The notes under the pieces were generated by a model. That model saw nothing but the letters and a program-made list of their open reading frames with translations, did not search any database and was not told where the DNA came from. The position numbers were made by a program, and so were the translations under genes. DNA of 64,000 nucleotides from Candidatus Krumholzibacteriia bacterium (GTDB lineage Bacteria; Krumholzibacteriota; Krumholzibacteriia; LZORAL124-64-63), in contig JADGDU010000018.1 in the NCBI GenBank assembly GCA_016744705.1, forward strand, positions 37,625 to 101,624. Reading direction: 5' to 3'. Of the stretch, positions 1 through 8,794 are shown piece after piece; position 1 is the first letter of the stretch; each line of letters starts with the position of its first letter.

Positions 1-168
1 TGGCGGACCGGTGAGGAAATACCGGTCGAATGAAATTTCGCCCTCAATGATGGCCATAGGCCTCGGCAAAGGCAAGCTAAAGGCCCACTGGCGCAGAGGT
101 GTAGCGGCTCTGGTGTCCTGAACCCACTTGAATTTCTGACTCTTTAGCCATCCTTCCCTTGTTTCCAC
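1..168 (-). CDS. Possible 5' end of a gene cut by the window edge
   Basis: On the minus strand a frame is open from a stop at 183 down to base 1. It could start at GTG 168 or at ATG 57; the ATG has a GAGG about 5 bases upstream. The visible residues from ATG 57 read MAIIEGEISFDRYFLTGPP and then run off the window. The gene would be divergent from the OPT transporter gene. I do not recognise the family from so short a piece, and the frame could be chance. Confidence 0.25.
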   Translation of the reverse strand, partial: METREGWLKSQKFKWVQDTRAATPLRQWAFSLPLPRPMAIIEGEISFDRYFLTGPP

Positions 169-188
169 GGGTGTAAACTGTTAAATTT

Positions 189-198
189 CACGGCCGTG
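189..198. promoter_or_regulatory. 10-nt perfect palindrome upstream of the OPT gene
   Basis: CACGGCCGTG is its own reverse complement and lies about 100 bases upstream of the transporter start, between two divergent reading frames. It could be a regulator site. There is only one copy and nothing else supports the call. Confidence 0.2.
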
Positions 199-295
199 AC
201 GGCAATTCGGGCAGTTTTGGTGGCTTTTAGTCACAATGCTGTTCGCTCTGTTCGTTCTCTCTTTTCGATCCTACAGAATCCGACCGGAGGTGCCC

Positions 296-2299
296 ATGGA
301 AGTCGGTGGCAATTCAAAGAGTCTGCCTGAAAGTGCTTATCGAAAGCTGAAGGAAGGCGAAACCTACGTCCCCGTGGTCCCTGCCGATACTATCGTGCCA
401 GAGCTCACGCCCTTTTCCCTGGCTTGGGGTATTTTCTTTGCCATCCTATTCTCAGCAGCCAGTGCTTATCTGGGTCTGAAAATTGGACAGGTTTTTGAAG
501 CGGCTATTCCCATCACGATCATGGCAATTGCCTTGAGCAAAGGGAAAAAAGGTGCGCTCCAGCAAAATGTGATGATCCAATCCATTGGTTCGGCCTCTGG
601 TGTTGTGGTCGCTGGTGCCATCTTCACTCTGCCTGGCATTTACATTCTGGGCCTGGACCATCTGACCAACTTCTGGCAGATGTGCCTGGCTTCCATGCTG
701 GGTGGTTTCCTGGGTATTCTGTTGCTCATCCCCTTCCGTCGGTATTTTGTAAAAGATATGCACGGCGAATTCCCCTTCCCCGAAGCCACAGCCTCCACGG
801 AAGTGCTGATGGCCGGCGAAGCGGGTGGCAACCAGGCTGGTCTGCTTCTGAAGAGTGGACTCTTCGCCGCAGGTTACCAGTTGCTGAGCCAGGTTTTTGG
901 TGGTTGGCGGGAAACCTTCTCCACCACAGCTTTTGGCTGGGGAGAAACACTGTCCCAGAAAATGCGCTTGGAATTCAATCTGATGACCGAGGCCGCCATC
1001 ATTGGTCTGGGTTACATCATTGGATTGCGTTACGCCTTGATCATCGCCTGTGGTTCATTCCTCAGTTGGTATGTGATGACCCCCATGATCGGGTTGTTGG
1101 GCGAGGGCGTCTCTGTTGATGGCAAGATTTATAAGGTTGATGGCCTGGCTGCCATGGCCACCGGCGACATCTTCTACAATTTCGTTCGTCCCGTGGGCAT
1201 TGGCGCTATTGCCATGGCCGGTATGATCGGTGTGTGGAAGAGCCGCGATATCATTTTGGGAGCAGTCAAATTGGCTGCTGGTGGCAGCAAGCAGGGTGGC
1301 GATAAAGCGGTCGAACGCACCCAGCTGGACCTGCCCATGAATATTGTCACCAGTGGTCTGATCATGACTCTGTTGGCTGTATTTTGCTTCTTCCTCTTCC
1401 TGGTTCCCAATGTTTCTCTGATGCAGGCCGTAGTTGGTTTGTTGGTTGTGGCGGGAATCTCGTTCCTGTTTACCACCGTGGCCGCCCGGGCCATCGCCAT
1501 TGTTGGCACCAACCCGGTTTCGGGTATGACTCTGATGACTTTGATCATCAGTTCCGTCATTCTCAAGGCTGCGGGCATGAATGGTGAAGATGGCATCGTT
1601 TCCGCCCTGCTTATTGGTGGTGTGGTTTGTACCGCACTGAGCATGAGTGGTGGATTCATCAGTGATCTTAAAATTGGTTACTGGTTGGGTACCACACCCA
1701 AAGTGCAGCAGAAATGGAAATTCCTGGGCACCATCGTGGCCGCTATCTCCGTGACTTTCGTCATCATGATGCTGGCCCAGACTCCCGGTTTCGATAAAGG
1801 CAGTGGATTGCAGGCGCCTCAGGCTAACGCCATGGCTTCTTTGATCGGCCCCCTGATGACTGGCGAGGCTGCTCCCTGGTTGCTGTACATGGCCGGTATG
1901 TTTATGGCCTTGATTCTGGATTGGGTTGGCGTGCCTGCCTTGGCTTTTGCTCTGGGTATGTACCTGCCCCTGGAAATCAATACTCCGGTATTGGCCGGTG
2001 GTATCATTGCCCACTTTGTGGCTCTTGGTGGCAGCAAAGAATTGCAGACCAAGCGTAAGGAAAAAGGAACTCTCATGGCCAGTGGCTTTGTGGCTGGTGG
2101 CGCCATTATGGGTGTTCTGGTGGCCACGGGTCGGTTTGTGGGCAGCCAGGTTACTGGTAACTCCAAGTGGAGTTATGAAGAAGCCTTCAACCGCATGCAT
2201 TGGCTGGAGCATAACCCATTGAGCGCCGTGGCAACTATTGTGGCCTTCAGCTTGTTGGGTTATTACTTGTATTACAATGCCCGTAACGCCAAAGACTAA
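296..2299 (+). CDS. OPT-family oligopeptide/metal-chelate transporter
   Basis: Inner-membrane transporter of the oligopeptide transporter (OPT) superfamily, which moves peptides or metal-chelating compounds by proton coupling. The 667-residue product is almost entirely hydrophobic segments, about 14-16 by eye. The first is preceded by a short acidic cytosolic stretch and contains the SAASAYLGLKIGQ segment typical of bacterial OPT members. It is followed by FPFPEATASTEVL and late SKE/GSKELQT loops. The reading frame continues upstream to 236, but ATG 296 is preferred because GGAGG sits at 286-290, five bases before it. It stands alone, with a strong terminator right after it. The exact substrate cannot be read from sequence. 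Confidence 0.88.
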   Translation: MEVGGNSKSLPESAYRKLKEGETYVPVVPADTIVPELTPFSLAWGIFFAILFSAASAYLGLKIGQVFEAAIPITIMAIALSKGKKGALQQNVMIQSIGSASGVVVAGAIFTLPGIYILGLDHLTNFWQMCLASMLGGFLGILLLIPFRRYFVKDMHGEFPFPEATASTEVLMAGEAGGNQAGLLLKSGLFAAGYQLLSQVFGGWRETFSTTAFGWGETLSQKMRLEFNLMTEAAIIGLGYIIGLRYALIIACGSFLSWYVMTPMIGLLGEGVSVDGKIYKVDGLAAMATGDIFYNFVRPVGIGAIAMAGMIGVWKSRDIILGAVKLAAGGSKQGGDKAVERTQLDLPMNIVTSGLIMTLLAVFCFFLFLVPNVSLMQAVVGLLVVAGISFLFTTVAARAIAIVGTNPVSGMTLMTLIISSVILKAAGMNGEDGIVSALLIGGVVCTALSMSGGFISDLKIGYWLGTTPKVQQKWKFLGTIVAAISVTFVIMMLAQTPGFDKGSGLQAPQANAMASLIGPLMTGEAAPWLLYMAGMFMALILDWVGVPALAFALGMYLPLEINTPVLAGGIIAHFVALGGSKELQTKRKEKGTLMASGFVAGGAIMGVLVATGRFVGSQVTGNSKWSYEEAFNRMHWLEHNPLSAVATIVAFSLLGYYLYYNARNAKD

Positions 2300-2325
2300 A
2301 AGCTAAGAAAAGTTGATAGATAACC

Positions 2326-2355
2326 GGGCCGCCGCACCAGCGGCGGCCCCTTTTC
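2326..2355 (+). terminator. Rho-independent terminator after the OPT gene
   Basis: A 10-bp perfect GC stem (GGGCCGCCGC / GCGGCGGCCC, loop ACCA) is followed by CTTTT. It separates the OPT gene from the SEC-C gene. Confidence 0.85.
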
Positions 2356-2388
2356 CAACAAGCGAATTTTTTTTCAAGTGGAGTTGAG

Positions 2389-2871
2389 ATGAACTGTCCC
2401 TGTGGAAGCGAAAAGACCTACGCCGAGTGTTGTGAACCCATCATCAAAGGTGAGCGCCAGGCAGAAACTGCCGTAGAATTGATGAGCGCCCGTTACAGCG
2501 CCTACACCCAGGCCGAGATGGACTTCCTCTTTGAGAGCCTGCACCCCGATAATCGGGACGAAAATGACCGCGATGGTTCAGCCGACTGGGCCGAGAACAG
2601 CACCTGGCATGGGCTGGAAGTTCTGGATACCAAAGCTGGCGGCCCGGATGATGAGCAGGGTATGGTTGAGTTCGTGGCCACCTACACTTACAACGGCGAC
2701 ATGGCTCGGTACCATGAAGTGGCAACCTTTGACAAGGTGGATGGCAATTGGCACTTCACCGAAGGTGTGCCCGGCGTGAACAAGCCCGTAGTGCGTGATG
2801 AACCCAAAGTTGGCCGGAACGATCCTTGTCCCTGTGGCAGTGGTAAGAAATACAAAAAGTGCTGCGGGTAA
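2389..2871 (+). CDS. YchJ-like (UPF0225) SEC-C motif protein
   Basis: 160-residue soluble protein with a zinc-binding SEC-C motif at each end: [13 protein letters not shown] at residues 3-16 and [13 protein letters not shown] at the extreme C-terminus. Between them lies an NTF2-like domain with the YchJ signature ([10 protein letters not shown], then [10 protein letters not shown]). This matches the YchJ/UPF0225 architecture, whose function is not established; SEC-C motifs in SecA and other proteins bind zinc and protein or ribosome partners. ATG 2389 has GTGGAG about 9 bases upstream. The next gene starts only 6 bases after the stop, so the two may be cotranscribed. Confidence 0.85.
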   Translation: MNCPCGSEKTYAECCEPIIKGERQAETAVELMSARYSAYTQAEMDFLFESLHPDNRDENDRDGSADWAENSTWHGLEVLDTKAGGPDDEQGMVEFVATYTYNGDMARYHEVATFDKVDGNWHFTEGVPGVNKPVVRDEPKVGRNDPCPCGSGKKYKKCCG

Positions 2872-2877
2872 GACCCC

Positions 2878-4665
2878 GTGAGGTTATGCGCCACACACCA
2901 ACACATCTGGCTTTGGTTGGTCTTTGTCTTGTTGTTATCAGGGGCCGGCAATGTGGTGGCCGCCGAAGATCCTGATGTTGAGGATGGCGAGAATTGGCTG
3001 GAAAAAACCCTGCACCGATATTTTGGCAACAAGGCCCTCACCGGCGAGAATCTCGACGGTGAGGGCCTTGAGCTTGTAGGGCCCTACGTCAGGCACGAGG
3101 GGAAAACCATCGAAGTGGTGATTGTGCGCCAGGTCAAAAATTTTGAAGAGGGTTGGGACGAAGACCGCGCAGATGCCGAGCGCATGCTCAACAGCATATC
3201 GAGTCACTTTCAGGACTACACCCGCGAAAAAATTATCCGCCAATACCTACTTTTCGAAGTGGGCGACTCACTGGTGCCCTTTGATCTGGCGGATACCGAA
3301 CGGCTGCTGCGTGATTTGTCCTATATCAACGATGTGCGCATCCATGTGGTGCCCATTGATGGTGATGAGAGCAAGGTTGGCATTGTGGTGGAGACCAATG
3401 ATCGCTGGCCCCTGGGAGTGTCGGCTACCGTGATCACGGCTGACAAATGGCGGGCCAAACTTTTTTCCAATAACGTTGCCGGTTTGGGTGTTTCCTTTTC
3501 CAACGAGGTCTTGCGTAACAAGAATAGTTCCCGGGATTGGGGCTACAGAGGAGAGCTCACCAAGCGCAACCTGGCAGGCAGTTTTTGGGATGCGGGCCTT
3601 GAATATGAAGACTCCTACCGTAAAGAGAATCTGCGGCTTGGGTTGAACCGTTCTCTGGTTCATCCTGGGGTAAAATATATCGGTGGTTTGAACTGGCAGG
3701 ACCTCGAAGAATTTGACAATGACGAGAGTCGGCGAGCCTATTACCAGGGAGACGTCTGGTTGGGCAGAGGTATCAAACTCTACGACCGCATGAGTGTTAG
3801 TGGTGGGGCTCGCCCGATGCTGGTGCCAGCTGTTCGGGTTTTGGACCGAGACCATTACAAAAGACCGGTGGTTGAGCCCGACAGCAATCGTAGCTTCCAT
3901 AACTATACCCAGTACATGGCCTCGGTGACTTGGCAACGTCTGGAATCCTACAAAACGAGCTATCTTTATGGTGAAGGGGAAGTGGAAGATCTGCCCACTG
4001 GTAAAACCCTGAAACTCACCGCGGCCCTGGAGGACAGAGAATTCGAATCGCGCCCAGGATTGTTTTTTGATTCAGCTTTGATCTCCATGCGCCACCGGGG
4101 CGACATCACTTCCCTGAATTTTGCCTTGGGTGGCTTTTTTCAGGAAAGAAAAATCAGCGACGGGATTTTGGATATCCAAGGGGCATATTTTACTAAACTG
4201 TTGGGAGAGGGAAATCTTCGGCACAGAATCTTTGTCTCCCTGGGCTACACCCTGGGCATTGGACGGCATGGGAAGGACCGTATTTTTCTGAGTGATAAGT
4301 CTGGCATCTACAATTTGGAAAATGGAATGATTGCCGGAAACCAGCGCCTGGTCCTGAGGACGCATTACCGGCTGTTCACGCCCCTGGCTATATGGGGCTT
4401 CCGCATGTCTTTCTTTGGCTTTGGAGATGTGGGAGTCATCGGGGGAGAAGATTCAGCTCTTTTTAAAGAAAAAATTTACACCAGCACAGGCCTGGGAGTG
4501 AGGCTTCGCAACCCATCCCTGGTTTTGCCCACAGTGCAGTTGCGGATGTCCCTGATCACCAATGTGGATGATCCTGGCCTGCGGTTTGCCGTGAAGGTAG
4601 GCAATGCTCCTGTTCCGAGTACTACTTTTCCCGGAACCCAGCCCAGCACTCTGGCTTACGAATAG
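2878..4665 (+). CDS. POTRA-containing outer-membrane beta-barrel protein (BamA/TamA-like)
   Basis: 595-residue exported protein. A signal peptide covers residues ~10-29 (hydrophobic LWLVFVLLLSGAG, then VVAAED). Residues ~120-180 form a POTRA-like unit (REKIIRQYLLFEVGD, then DLADTERLLRDLSYINDVRI). The rest is alternating amphipathic strands ending in a C-terminal barrel with FGFGDVG and GLGVRLRNPS segments, as in the BamA/TamA/surface-antigen superfamily. It is shorter than BamA (about 800 residues) and has only about one clear POTRA, so it is probably a specialised Omp85-type barrel and not the essential assembly protein. The GTG start at 2878 is the only early start in frame; its ribosome-binding site is weak. 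Confidence 0.7.
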   Translation: MRLCATHQHIWLWLVFVLLLSGAGNVVAAEDPDVEDGENWLEKTLHRYFGNKALTGENLDGEGLELVGPYVRHEGKTIEVVIVRQVKNFEEGWDEDRADAERMLNSISSHFQDYTREKIIRQYLLFEVGDSLVPFDLADTERLLRDLSYINDVRIHVVPIDGDESKVGIVVETNDRWPLGVSATVITADKWRAKLFSNNVAGLGVSFSNEVLRNKNSSRDWGYRGELTKRNLAGSFWDAGLEYEDSYRKENLRLGLNRSLVHPGVKYIGGLNWQDLEEFDNDESRRAYYQGDVWLGRGIKLYDRMSVSGGARPMLVPAVRVLDRDHYKRPVVEPDSNRSFHNYTQYMASVTWQRLESYKTSYLYGEGEVEDLPTGKTLKLTAALEDREFESRPGLFFDSALISMRHRGDITSLNFALGGFFQERKISDGILDIQGAYFTKLLGEGNLRHRIFVSLGYTLGIGRHGKDRIFLSDKSGIYNLENGMIAGNQRLVLRTHYRLFTPLAIWGFRMSFFGFGDVGVIGGEDSALFKEKIYTSTGLGVRLRNPSLVLPTVQLRMSLITNVDDPGLRFAVKVGNAPVPSTTFPGTQPSTLAYE

Positions 4666-4674
4666 CAAAGAAAG

Positions 4675-5733
4675 ATGCATGACATGAAACAGGTGAAAAT
4701 CATCGGCAAGGGTGGTCCTGAAAACCTTGACGTTTATGAAGTCCCGATGCCTGAACCCGGTCCTGGCCAACTGCGAATAAAGGTGCAGGCCGCCGGTGTC
4801 AATTTTGCCGATGTGATGATGCGGTTGGGGCTTTATCCAGATGCTCCCAAATTGCCTGCCGTGCCCGGTTATGAGGTGGCTGGAGTGGTTGATGCTGTGG
4901 GGGCCGGCACCTCAGATGAGTGGCTGCAGAAGCCGGTTCTAGCCATGTGCAATTTTGGTGGTTACAGTGAATTTGTGTGTTTGGATGAAGGTCTCGTACA
5001 CCAGCGGCCGCCGCAGGTGAGTCCAGTGCAGGGGGCGGCTCTTTTGGTAAACTACCTGACGGCCTGGCAGATGGTGCGGGTCATGGCCCCGGCCGGGCCA
5101 GGGGATCTGGTCTTGGTACAGTCTGCGGCTGGCGGGGTGGGGCAGGCCGTGGTCCAGCTTTGTGTTCTTTCCCAGAGTAGAGTCATTGGTTCGGCGTCAC
5201 CGTCGAAGCATGAATATTTGCGCCAGCAGGGGCTGGAGTTTGTCTTTGACAGCCAACGGAGGGATTTTGCAACCGCCGTGAAAGCGGCTACTGGAGGCCA
5301 CGGGGTGGACATTGCCCTGGAACCAAGGAACGGCCCCTGGATTTATGAAAGCTACCAATCCATGGCCAAGTGCGGGCGTTTGGTTCTCTTTGGCTTTTCC
5401 CATGCGGCCACTGGCAGCAGCAGTGGTGTGTTCTCTTCGTTGAAGACATTGGCCGGGGTCCCCTGGCTGAAACTCAATCCCATCCGATTGATGAACGACA
5501 ACAAAAGCCTGGCAGGAGTGAACCTGGGCCGCATGTGGGATATGGGATATAAAACCCGACGTTGGGTTGAGGACTTGCTCGTTTTGCTGGAATCAGGCAG
5601 TATTGAGCCGGTCATCGATTCCGTGCTGCCCTTTTCCCGGGCAGGGGAGGCACATTTGCGTCTTGAAAACCGCTTGAATGTGGGCAAAGTCATCTTGGTC
5701 CCCGATTCCGAGGCAGGAGAAGAGACTTCGTGA
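4675..5733 (+). CDS. Zinc-independent MDR quinone oxidoreductase-like enzyme
   Basis: 352-residue soluble NADPH-dependent medium-chain dehydrogenase/reductase. The N-terminal GroES-like half has GVNFADVMMRLGLYP and VPGYEVAGVV. The Rossmann half carries the nucleotide-binding loop SAAGGVGQAVVQL around residues 150-162. No catalytic or structural zinc cysteines are seen, which places it with the quinone oxidoreductase/VAT-1 branch and not with classical alcohol dehydrogenases. ATG 4675 and ATG 4684 are both possible starts; neither has a strong Shine-Dalgarno. Its last codons overlap the next gene (GTGA at 5730-5733), so it is translationally coupled to two glycosyltransferases. The substrate is unknown. 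Confidence 0.8.
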   Translation: MHDMKQVKIIGKGGPENLDVYEVPMPEPGPGQLRIKVQAAGVNFADVMMRLGLYPDAPKLPAVPGYEVAGVVDAVGAGTSDEWLQKPVLAMCNFGGYSEFVCLDEGLVHQRPPQVSPVQGAALLVNYLTAWQMVRVMAPAGPGDLVLVQSAAGGVGQAVVQLCVLSQSRVIGSASPSKHEYLRQQGLEFVFDSQRRDFATAVKAATGGHGVDIALEPRNGPWIYESYQSMAKCGRLVLFGFSHAATGSSSGVFSSLKTLAGVPWLKLNPIRLMNDNKSLAGVNLGRMWDMGYKTRRWVEDLLVLLESGSIEPVIDSVLPFSRAGEAHLRLENRLNVGKVILVPDSEAGEETS

Positions 5734-6470
5734 AAATATCCGTAGCCATCATCACTTTGAACGCGGCCCAGGAGTTGGACCGCTGTTTGGCTTCGGTCTC
5801 TTTTGCCTCACAGATTGTGGTGCTGGATCAGGGTAGCACCGACGAAACGGCCGCAGTTTGTGAGCGCCACGGAGCAGAACTTCATCAAACGCCATGGCTG
5901 GGTTTTGGGCCTACCAAAAGCAAGGCGGTTTCTCTCTGCAGCAACCGTTGGGTCCTGAGCGTGGACACCGACGAGGTGGTGACGCCGGAGCTGCGCCAAG
6001 CCATAGAAAACCTACCAGAGGAAGCCAAACCTGCTGCCTTCAAGGTGAATCGCCTAAGCCGGTTTCTGGGCCGCTGGATCCATCATTGTGGCTGGCACCC
6101 TGAATATGTGGTGCGGCTCTTTGATCAGCAGCGAGGGGGCTTTAATGACAAACATGTGCATGAGTCCATTGAAACCGATGGCCCAGTGGAACGCTTGCCG
6201 GGATTGCTTCACCACTACACCTACGAATCAATGGAGCAGTACATCGACAAGCTGAACCGCTACACCACACTGGCGGCTGAGCAAATGTTTGCCGCGGGGC
6301 GTGGCGTATCATTACCCACAGCGGTGCTCCGCTCACATTCAGCCTTCTGGAGAATGTGGATATTGCAGGGTGGGATCTTTGATGGGTGGCCGGGGTATGT
6401 GCTCTGTCTTTCCAGCTCCTTTTATGTGTTGAGCAAATACACCAAATTATGGCGGATGGGCGCGCGGTGA
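5730..6470 (+). CDS. Family 2 glycosyltransferase, LPS-core (WaaE/KdtX-like)
   Basis: 246-residue inner-leaflet glycosyltransferase with a GT-A fold. It begins VKISVAIITLNAAQELDRCL and continues with DQGSTDETA and the metal/nucleotide-binding VDTDEVV, the DxD-type motif. Later RLSRFLGRWIHHCGWHPEYVVRLF and the hydrophobic tail FYVLSKYTKLWRMG match the WaaE/KdtX type that adds a sugar to the inner LPS core. GTG 5730 overlaps the preceding stop, and its own stop overlaps the next start (GTGA at 6467-6470). The next gene is a GT9, which supports a role in LPS-core assembly. Confidence 0.83.
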   Translation: MKISVAIITLNAAQELDRCLASVSFASQIVVLDQGSTDETAAVCERHGAELHQTPWLGFGPTKSKAVSLCSNRWVLSVDTDEVVTPELRQAIENLPEEAKPAAFKVNRLSRFLGRWIHHCGWHPEYVVRLFDQQRGGFNDKHVHESIETDGPVERLPGLLHHYTYESMEQYIDKLNRYTTLAAEQMFAAGRGVSLPTAVLRSHSAFWRMWILQGGIFDGWPGYVLCLSSSFYVLSKYTKLWRMGAR

Positions 6471-7519
6471 AAATCCTAGTCACACGCACCGACAAGCTTG
6501 GGGATCTGATTTTATCCCTCCCAGTATTTGAGAGCTTGCGGCAGGGCCAGCCGGATGTGGAAATTCATGCTTTGGTGGCGGCCTCCAGTGTGCCTCTGGT
6601 GGAAAATAATCCTTATTTGGCTGGCGTCTGGACCTGGGCTGATGACGATGCACCCGATGCCTTGCTCCAGTTGGAACATCGCTTGCGGGATGAAAACTTT
6701 GATGCTGTCATCATGCTGCAATACCGGCGCGAATTGGCTCAACTTCTGTTCCGGGCGGGTATTGGTCGGCGGTATGGTCCTTGGTCTCGGCTGAGCAGCT
6801 GGTTTCTTCTGAACCGGGGAAGTTGGCAGGGCCGATCCCATTCCTCGTTGCATGAAATGGAACAGAACCTGCGACTGGCTCATAAATTTTTGGGTAAAAA
6901 GCCACAGGATATGGAATTGCCGAACCCCAAGTTTTATCTCACCGAGGGCCAGCATCTTCTGGGCCGTGAGTTTCGGTCGGAATTTGCTGTGGGGACCGAT
7001 AAAGTAGTCTTTGTGCATCCGGGGTCTGGAGGGTCAGCTCTGGATTGGATTTCGTCACGTTTTACAGCCGTGGCCAACACTCTGGCTTGCATGGATGGTT
7101 TTCGTGTTTTCATCACGGGATCAGGTGCGGATTCCTCACGAATTTCTGAAGTGTCGGTGGGGTTGGATCCTGGGGTGACCGTTCTTCTGGATCGTTACAA
7201 TTTGCGAGATTTCTTGGGTGTTTTGTCGGCTGGCGATTATTTTGTGGGCCCCTCCACGGGACCCTTGCATATGGCGGCGGCCCTGGGATTGGGCACAGTG
7301 GGCTTGTTTCCCCCTGCCCCCACCATGAGCCCCAAACGCTGGGGGCCTCGGGGAAAGTTTGTGGCCACAGTGGTGCCGCCGGTGGAGTGTCCGGTGAGCC
7401 GGCTGTGCAGGATGGATCAATGCAGTCATTTTAATTGTATGGATGGAGTCTATGAACGGGATGTTCTAGGTGCCGTCATGGAAATTCATCGGTTGAAAAC
7501 GGAGCTCGCTCAGCAATGA
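6467..7519 (+). CDS. Family 9 glycosyltransferase (heptosyltransferase-like)
   Basis: 350-residue GT-B fold enzyme related to the ADP-heptose:LPS heptosyltransferases. It starts VKILVTRTDKLGDLILSLPV, the standard GT9 N-terminus, and has VFVHPGSGGS mid-protein and YFVGPSTGPLHMAAALG near the donor site. The cysteine-bearing tail CPVSRLCRMDQCSHFNCMD recalls the C-terminal CP..C..C of WaaF/WaaQ-type enzymes. The frame is open upstream to 6386, but GTG 6467 starts the conserved fold exactly and overlaps the GT2 stop, repeating the coupling of the previous pair. The product ends in an ATGA overlap with the following frame. Confidence 0.85.
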   Translation: MKILVTRTDKLGDLILSLPVFESLRQGQPDVEIHALVAASSVPLVENNPYLAGVWTWADDDAPDALLQLEHRLRDENFDAVIMLQYRRELAQLLFRAGIGRRYGPWSRLSSWFLLNRGSWQGRSHSSLHEMEQNLRLAHKFLGKKPQDMELPNPKFYLTEGQHLLGREFRSEFAVGTDKVVFVHPGSGGSALDWISSRFTAVANTLACMDGFRVFITGSGADSSRISEVSVGLDPGVTVLLDRYNLRDFLGVLSAGDYFVGPSTGPLHMAAALGLGTVGLFPPAPTMSPKRWGPRGKFVATVVPPVECPVSRLCRMDQCSHFNCMDGVYERDVLGAVMEIHRLKTELAQQ

Positions 7520-7542
7520 GCTGTGGCCCGGGAGGAAGAATT

Positions 7543-8610
7543 TTGAAGATCCTAGTGATCATTTTTGCGTTGGCCATCACCCTGAATGCAGGAGTGGCGT
7601 TGGCCCAGGAAGCCGAGCTTGGTCCCTTGGAAGAAATTAAGGCTTTGCAAAGCCAGGCCAAAAAATTGGGGGCCAAAGGCCAATTGAGCATGGCTTGGCG
7701 CCAGTTGGACTCCCATCTGGGTTTTGCCGAAGAAAACGGAGCCAATGAAGCCCAATGGGCCAAAATTAGGCAAGAGGCTACTCTTCTTTTGAATCAGGCG
7801 TCTTTTTTGAATAACGTGCGGCAGAAGAAAAACAGTGAAGAGGTTCTTCTTGGGCGATTTGACCAGGCCCTCCTGGAAATTGCCACCTTGTTCGGGGTGG
7901 CTCTGGATCCTGTCCAGTCCGGCACTCCTCAGGCAGAATTGTTATTGGATGATTTGAGCAGCTTTAACCTGCGCCGGCAGGTGCAAGTGGACTCCCTAAC
8001 GGTGGCCAATCGCCATTTGAATGAAGTGGTCGGAGGCCAGGTTGCGGCCCAGGACAGTCTGATTACGGCTCTCTCTGTGCAGGTGCGTTCTCTGCGACAG
8101 CAACTCTGGGAAACGGAATTGCGGGCAGGGGTGGCCGAGGCCGATCGCTCAGCTGCGGAAACGGTGCTGACAACCAAGCAGGCCCGGGAAGAATTGATGA
8201 CTTCTCTGCATGCCTCCATCAGCCCTGAAGAGGGTGAAATTTTGCTGGTTGGTAATAATCGCATTGTCATGCATCTGCACGGGCTCTCCTTTGCCGTGGG
8301 CAGTTCTCAGCTCAAAGGTGGCCAGGGCGAGCTTCTGGCCAAGGTATCCGATGCGGTGGCTCTCTTTCCAGGGGCTCAAGTGATGGTCGAAGGCCACACT
8401 GATACTTCAGGCAGTCGGCAAGCCAATTTGAGGCTCTCACGCCGGCGGGCTGAGACTGTGGCCCGCACTTTGGAGAAGATGCAGGGATGGGACAAAAACC
8501 GTATCAGTACTGAAGGCCTTGGCCCGGACCGCCCCGTTGCCCTCAACGATACAGCCCAGGGCAGAGCCCGCAACCGGCGCATTGATTTGATCATGGAATT
8601 GCCCCAATAG
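7543..8610 (+). CDS. OmpA-family peptidoglycan-binding outer-membrane/periplasmic protein
   Basis: 355-residue exported protein. The frame opens with ATG 7516, which overlaps the GT9 stop, but TTG 7543 is the better start: GGAGGAAG lies at 7531-7538, and translation from it gives a clean signal peptide (KILVIIFALAITLNAGVALA). Residues ~30-230 are a charged, largely helical region with heptad-like segments, probably coiled coil. The C-terminal ~110 residues are an OmpA domain (FAVGSSQL, VMVEGHTDTSGSRQANLRLS, RRAETVARTL, ARNRRIDLIM) that binds peptidoglycan diaminopimelate. It probably tethers envelope layers and ends the LPS-linked run. Confidence 0.83.
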   Translation: MKILVIIFALAITLNAGVALAQEAELGPLEEIKALQSQAKKLGAKGQLSMAWRQLDSHLGFAEENGANEAQWAKIRQEATLLLNQASFLNNVRQKKNSEEVLLGRFDQALLEIATLFGVALDPVQSGTPQAELLLDDLSSFNLRRQVQVDSLTVANRHLNEVVGGQVAAQDSLITALSVQVRSLRQQLWETELRAGVAEADRSAAETVLTTKQAREELMTSLHASISPEEGEILLVGNNRIVMHLHGLSFAVGSSQLKGGQGELLAKVSDAVALFPGAQVMVEGHTDTSGSRQANLRLSRRRAETVARTLEKMQGWDKNRISTEGLGPDRPVALNDTAQGRARNRRIDLIMELPQ

Positions 8611-8667
8611 GAGCATTCATTCCGCATTTCAGACCAAGGGAAACCTTTAAGGTTAAAATTATCCTGT

Positions 8668-8695
8668 TTGACATGCCCCATAACATTGCTATTGT
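8668..8695 (+). promoter_or_regulatory. Sigma-70-type promoter before the MscS gene
   Basis: TTGACA at 8668-8673, a 16-base spacer, then TATTGT at 8690-8695. It lies in the 184-base gap between the OmpA-like gene and mscS, about 100 bases upstream of the MscS start. A 13-nt inverted repeat (AACCTTTAAGGTT, 8642-8654) precedes it. Confidence 0.5.
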
Positions 8696-8794
8696 ATCGG
8701 CTGTTGTTGTAGGAATGTGTAGTGTGGGGCCGTGGGGATTTTTCATTTCTCAAGCTGAAATCCAGTGGTCCATTTTAATCTAGGGAGACTAGTA

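Noticed and set aside
1055..2212. 385-codon minus-strand frame inside the OPT gene
   Set aside because: It is His/Gln/Gly-rich antisense translation of membrane helices, with no ribosome site; the OPT protein accounts for the region.
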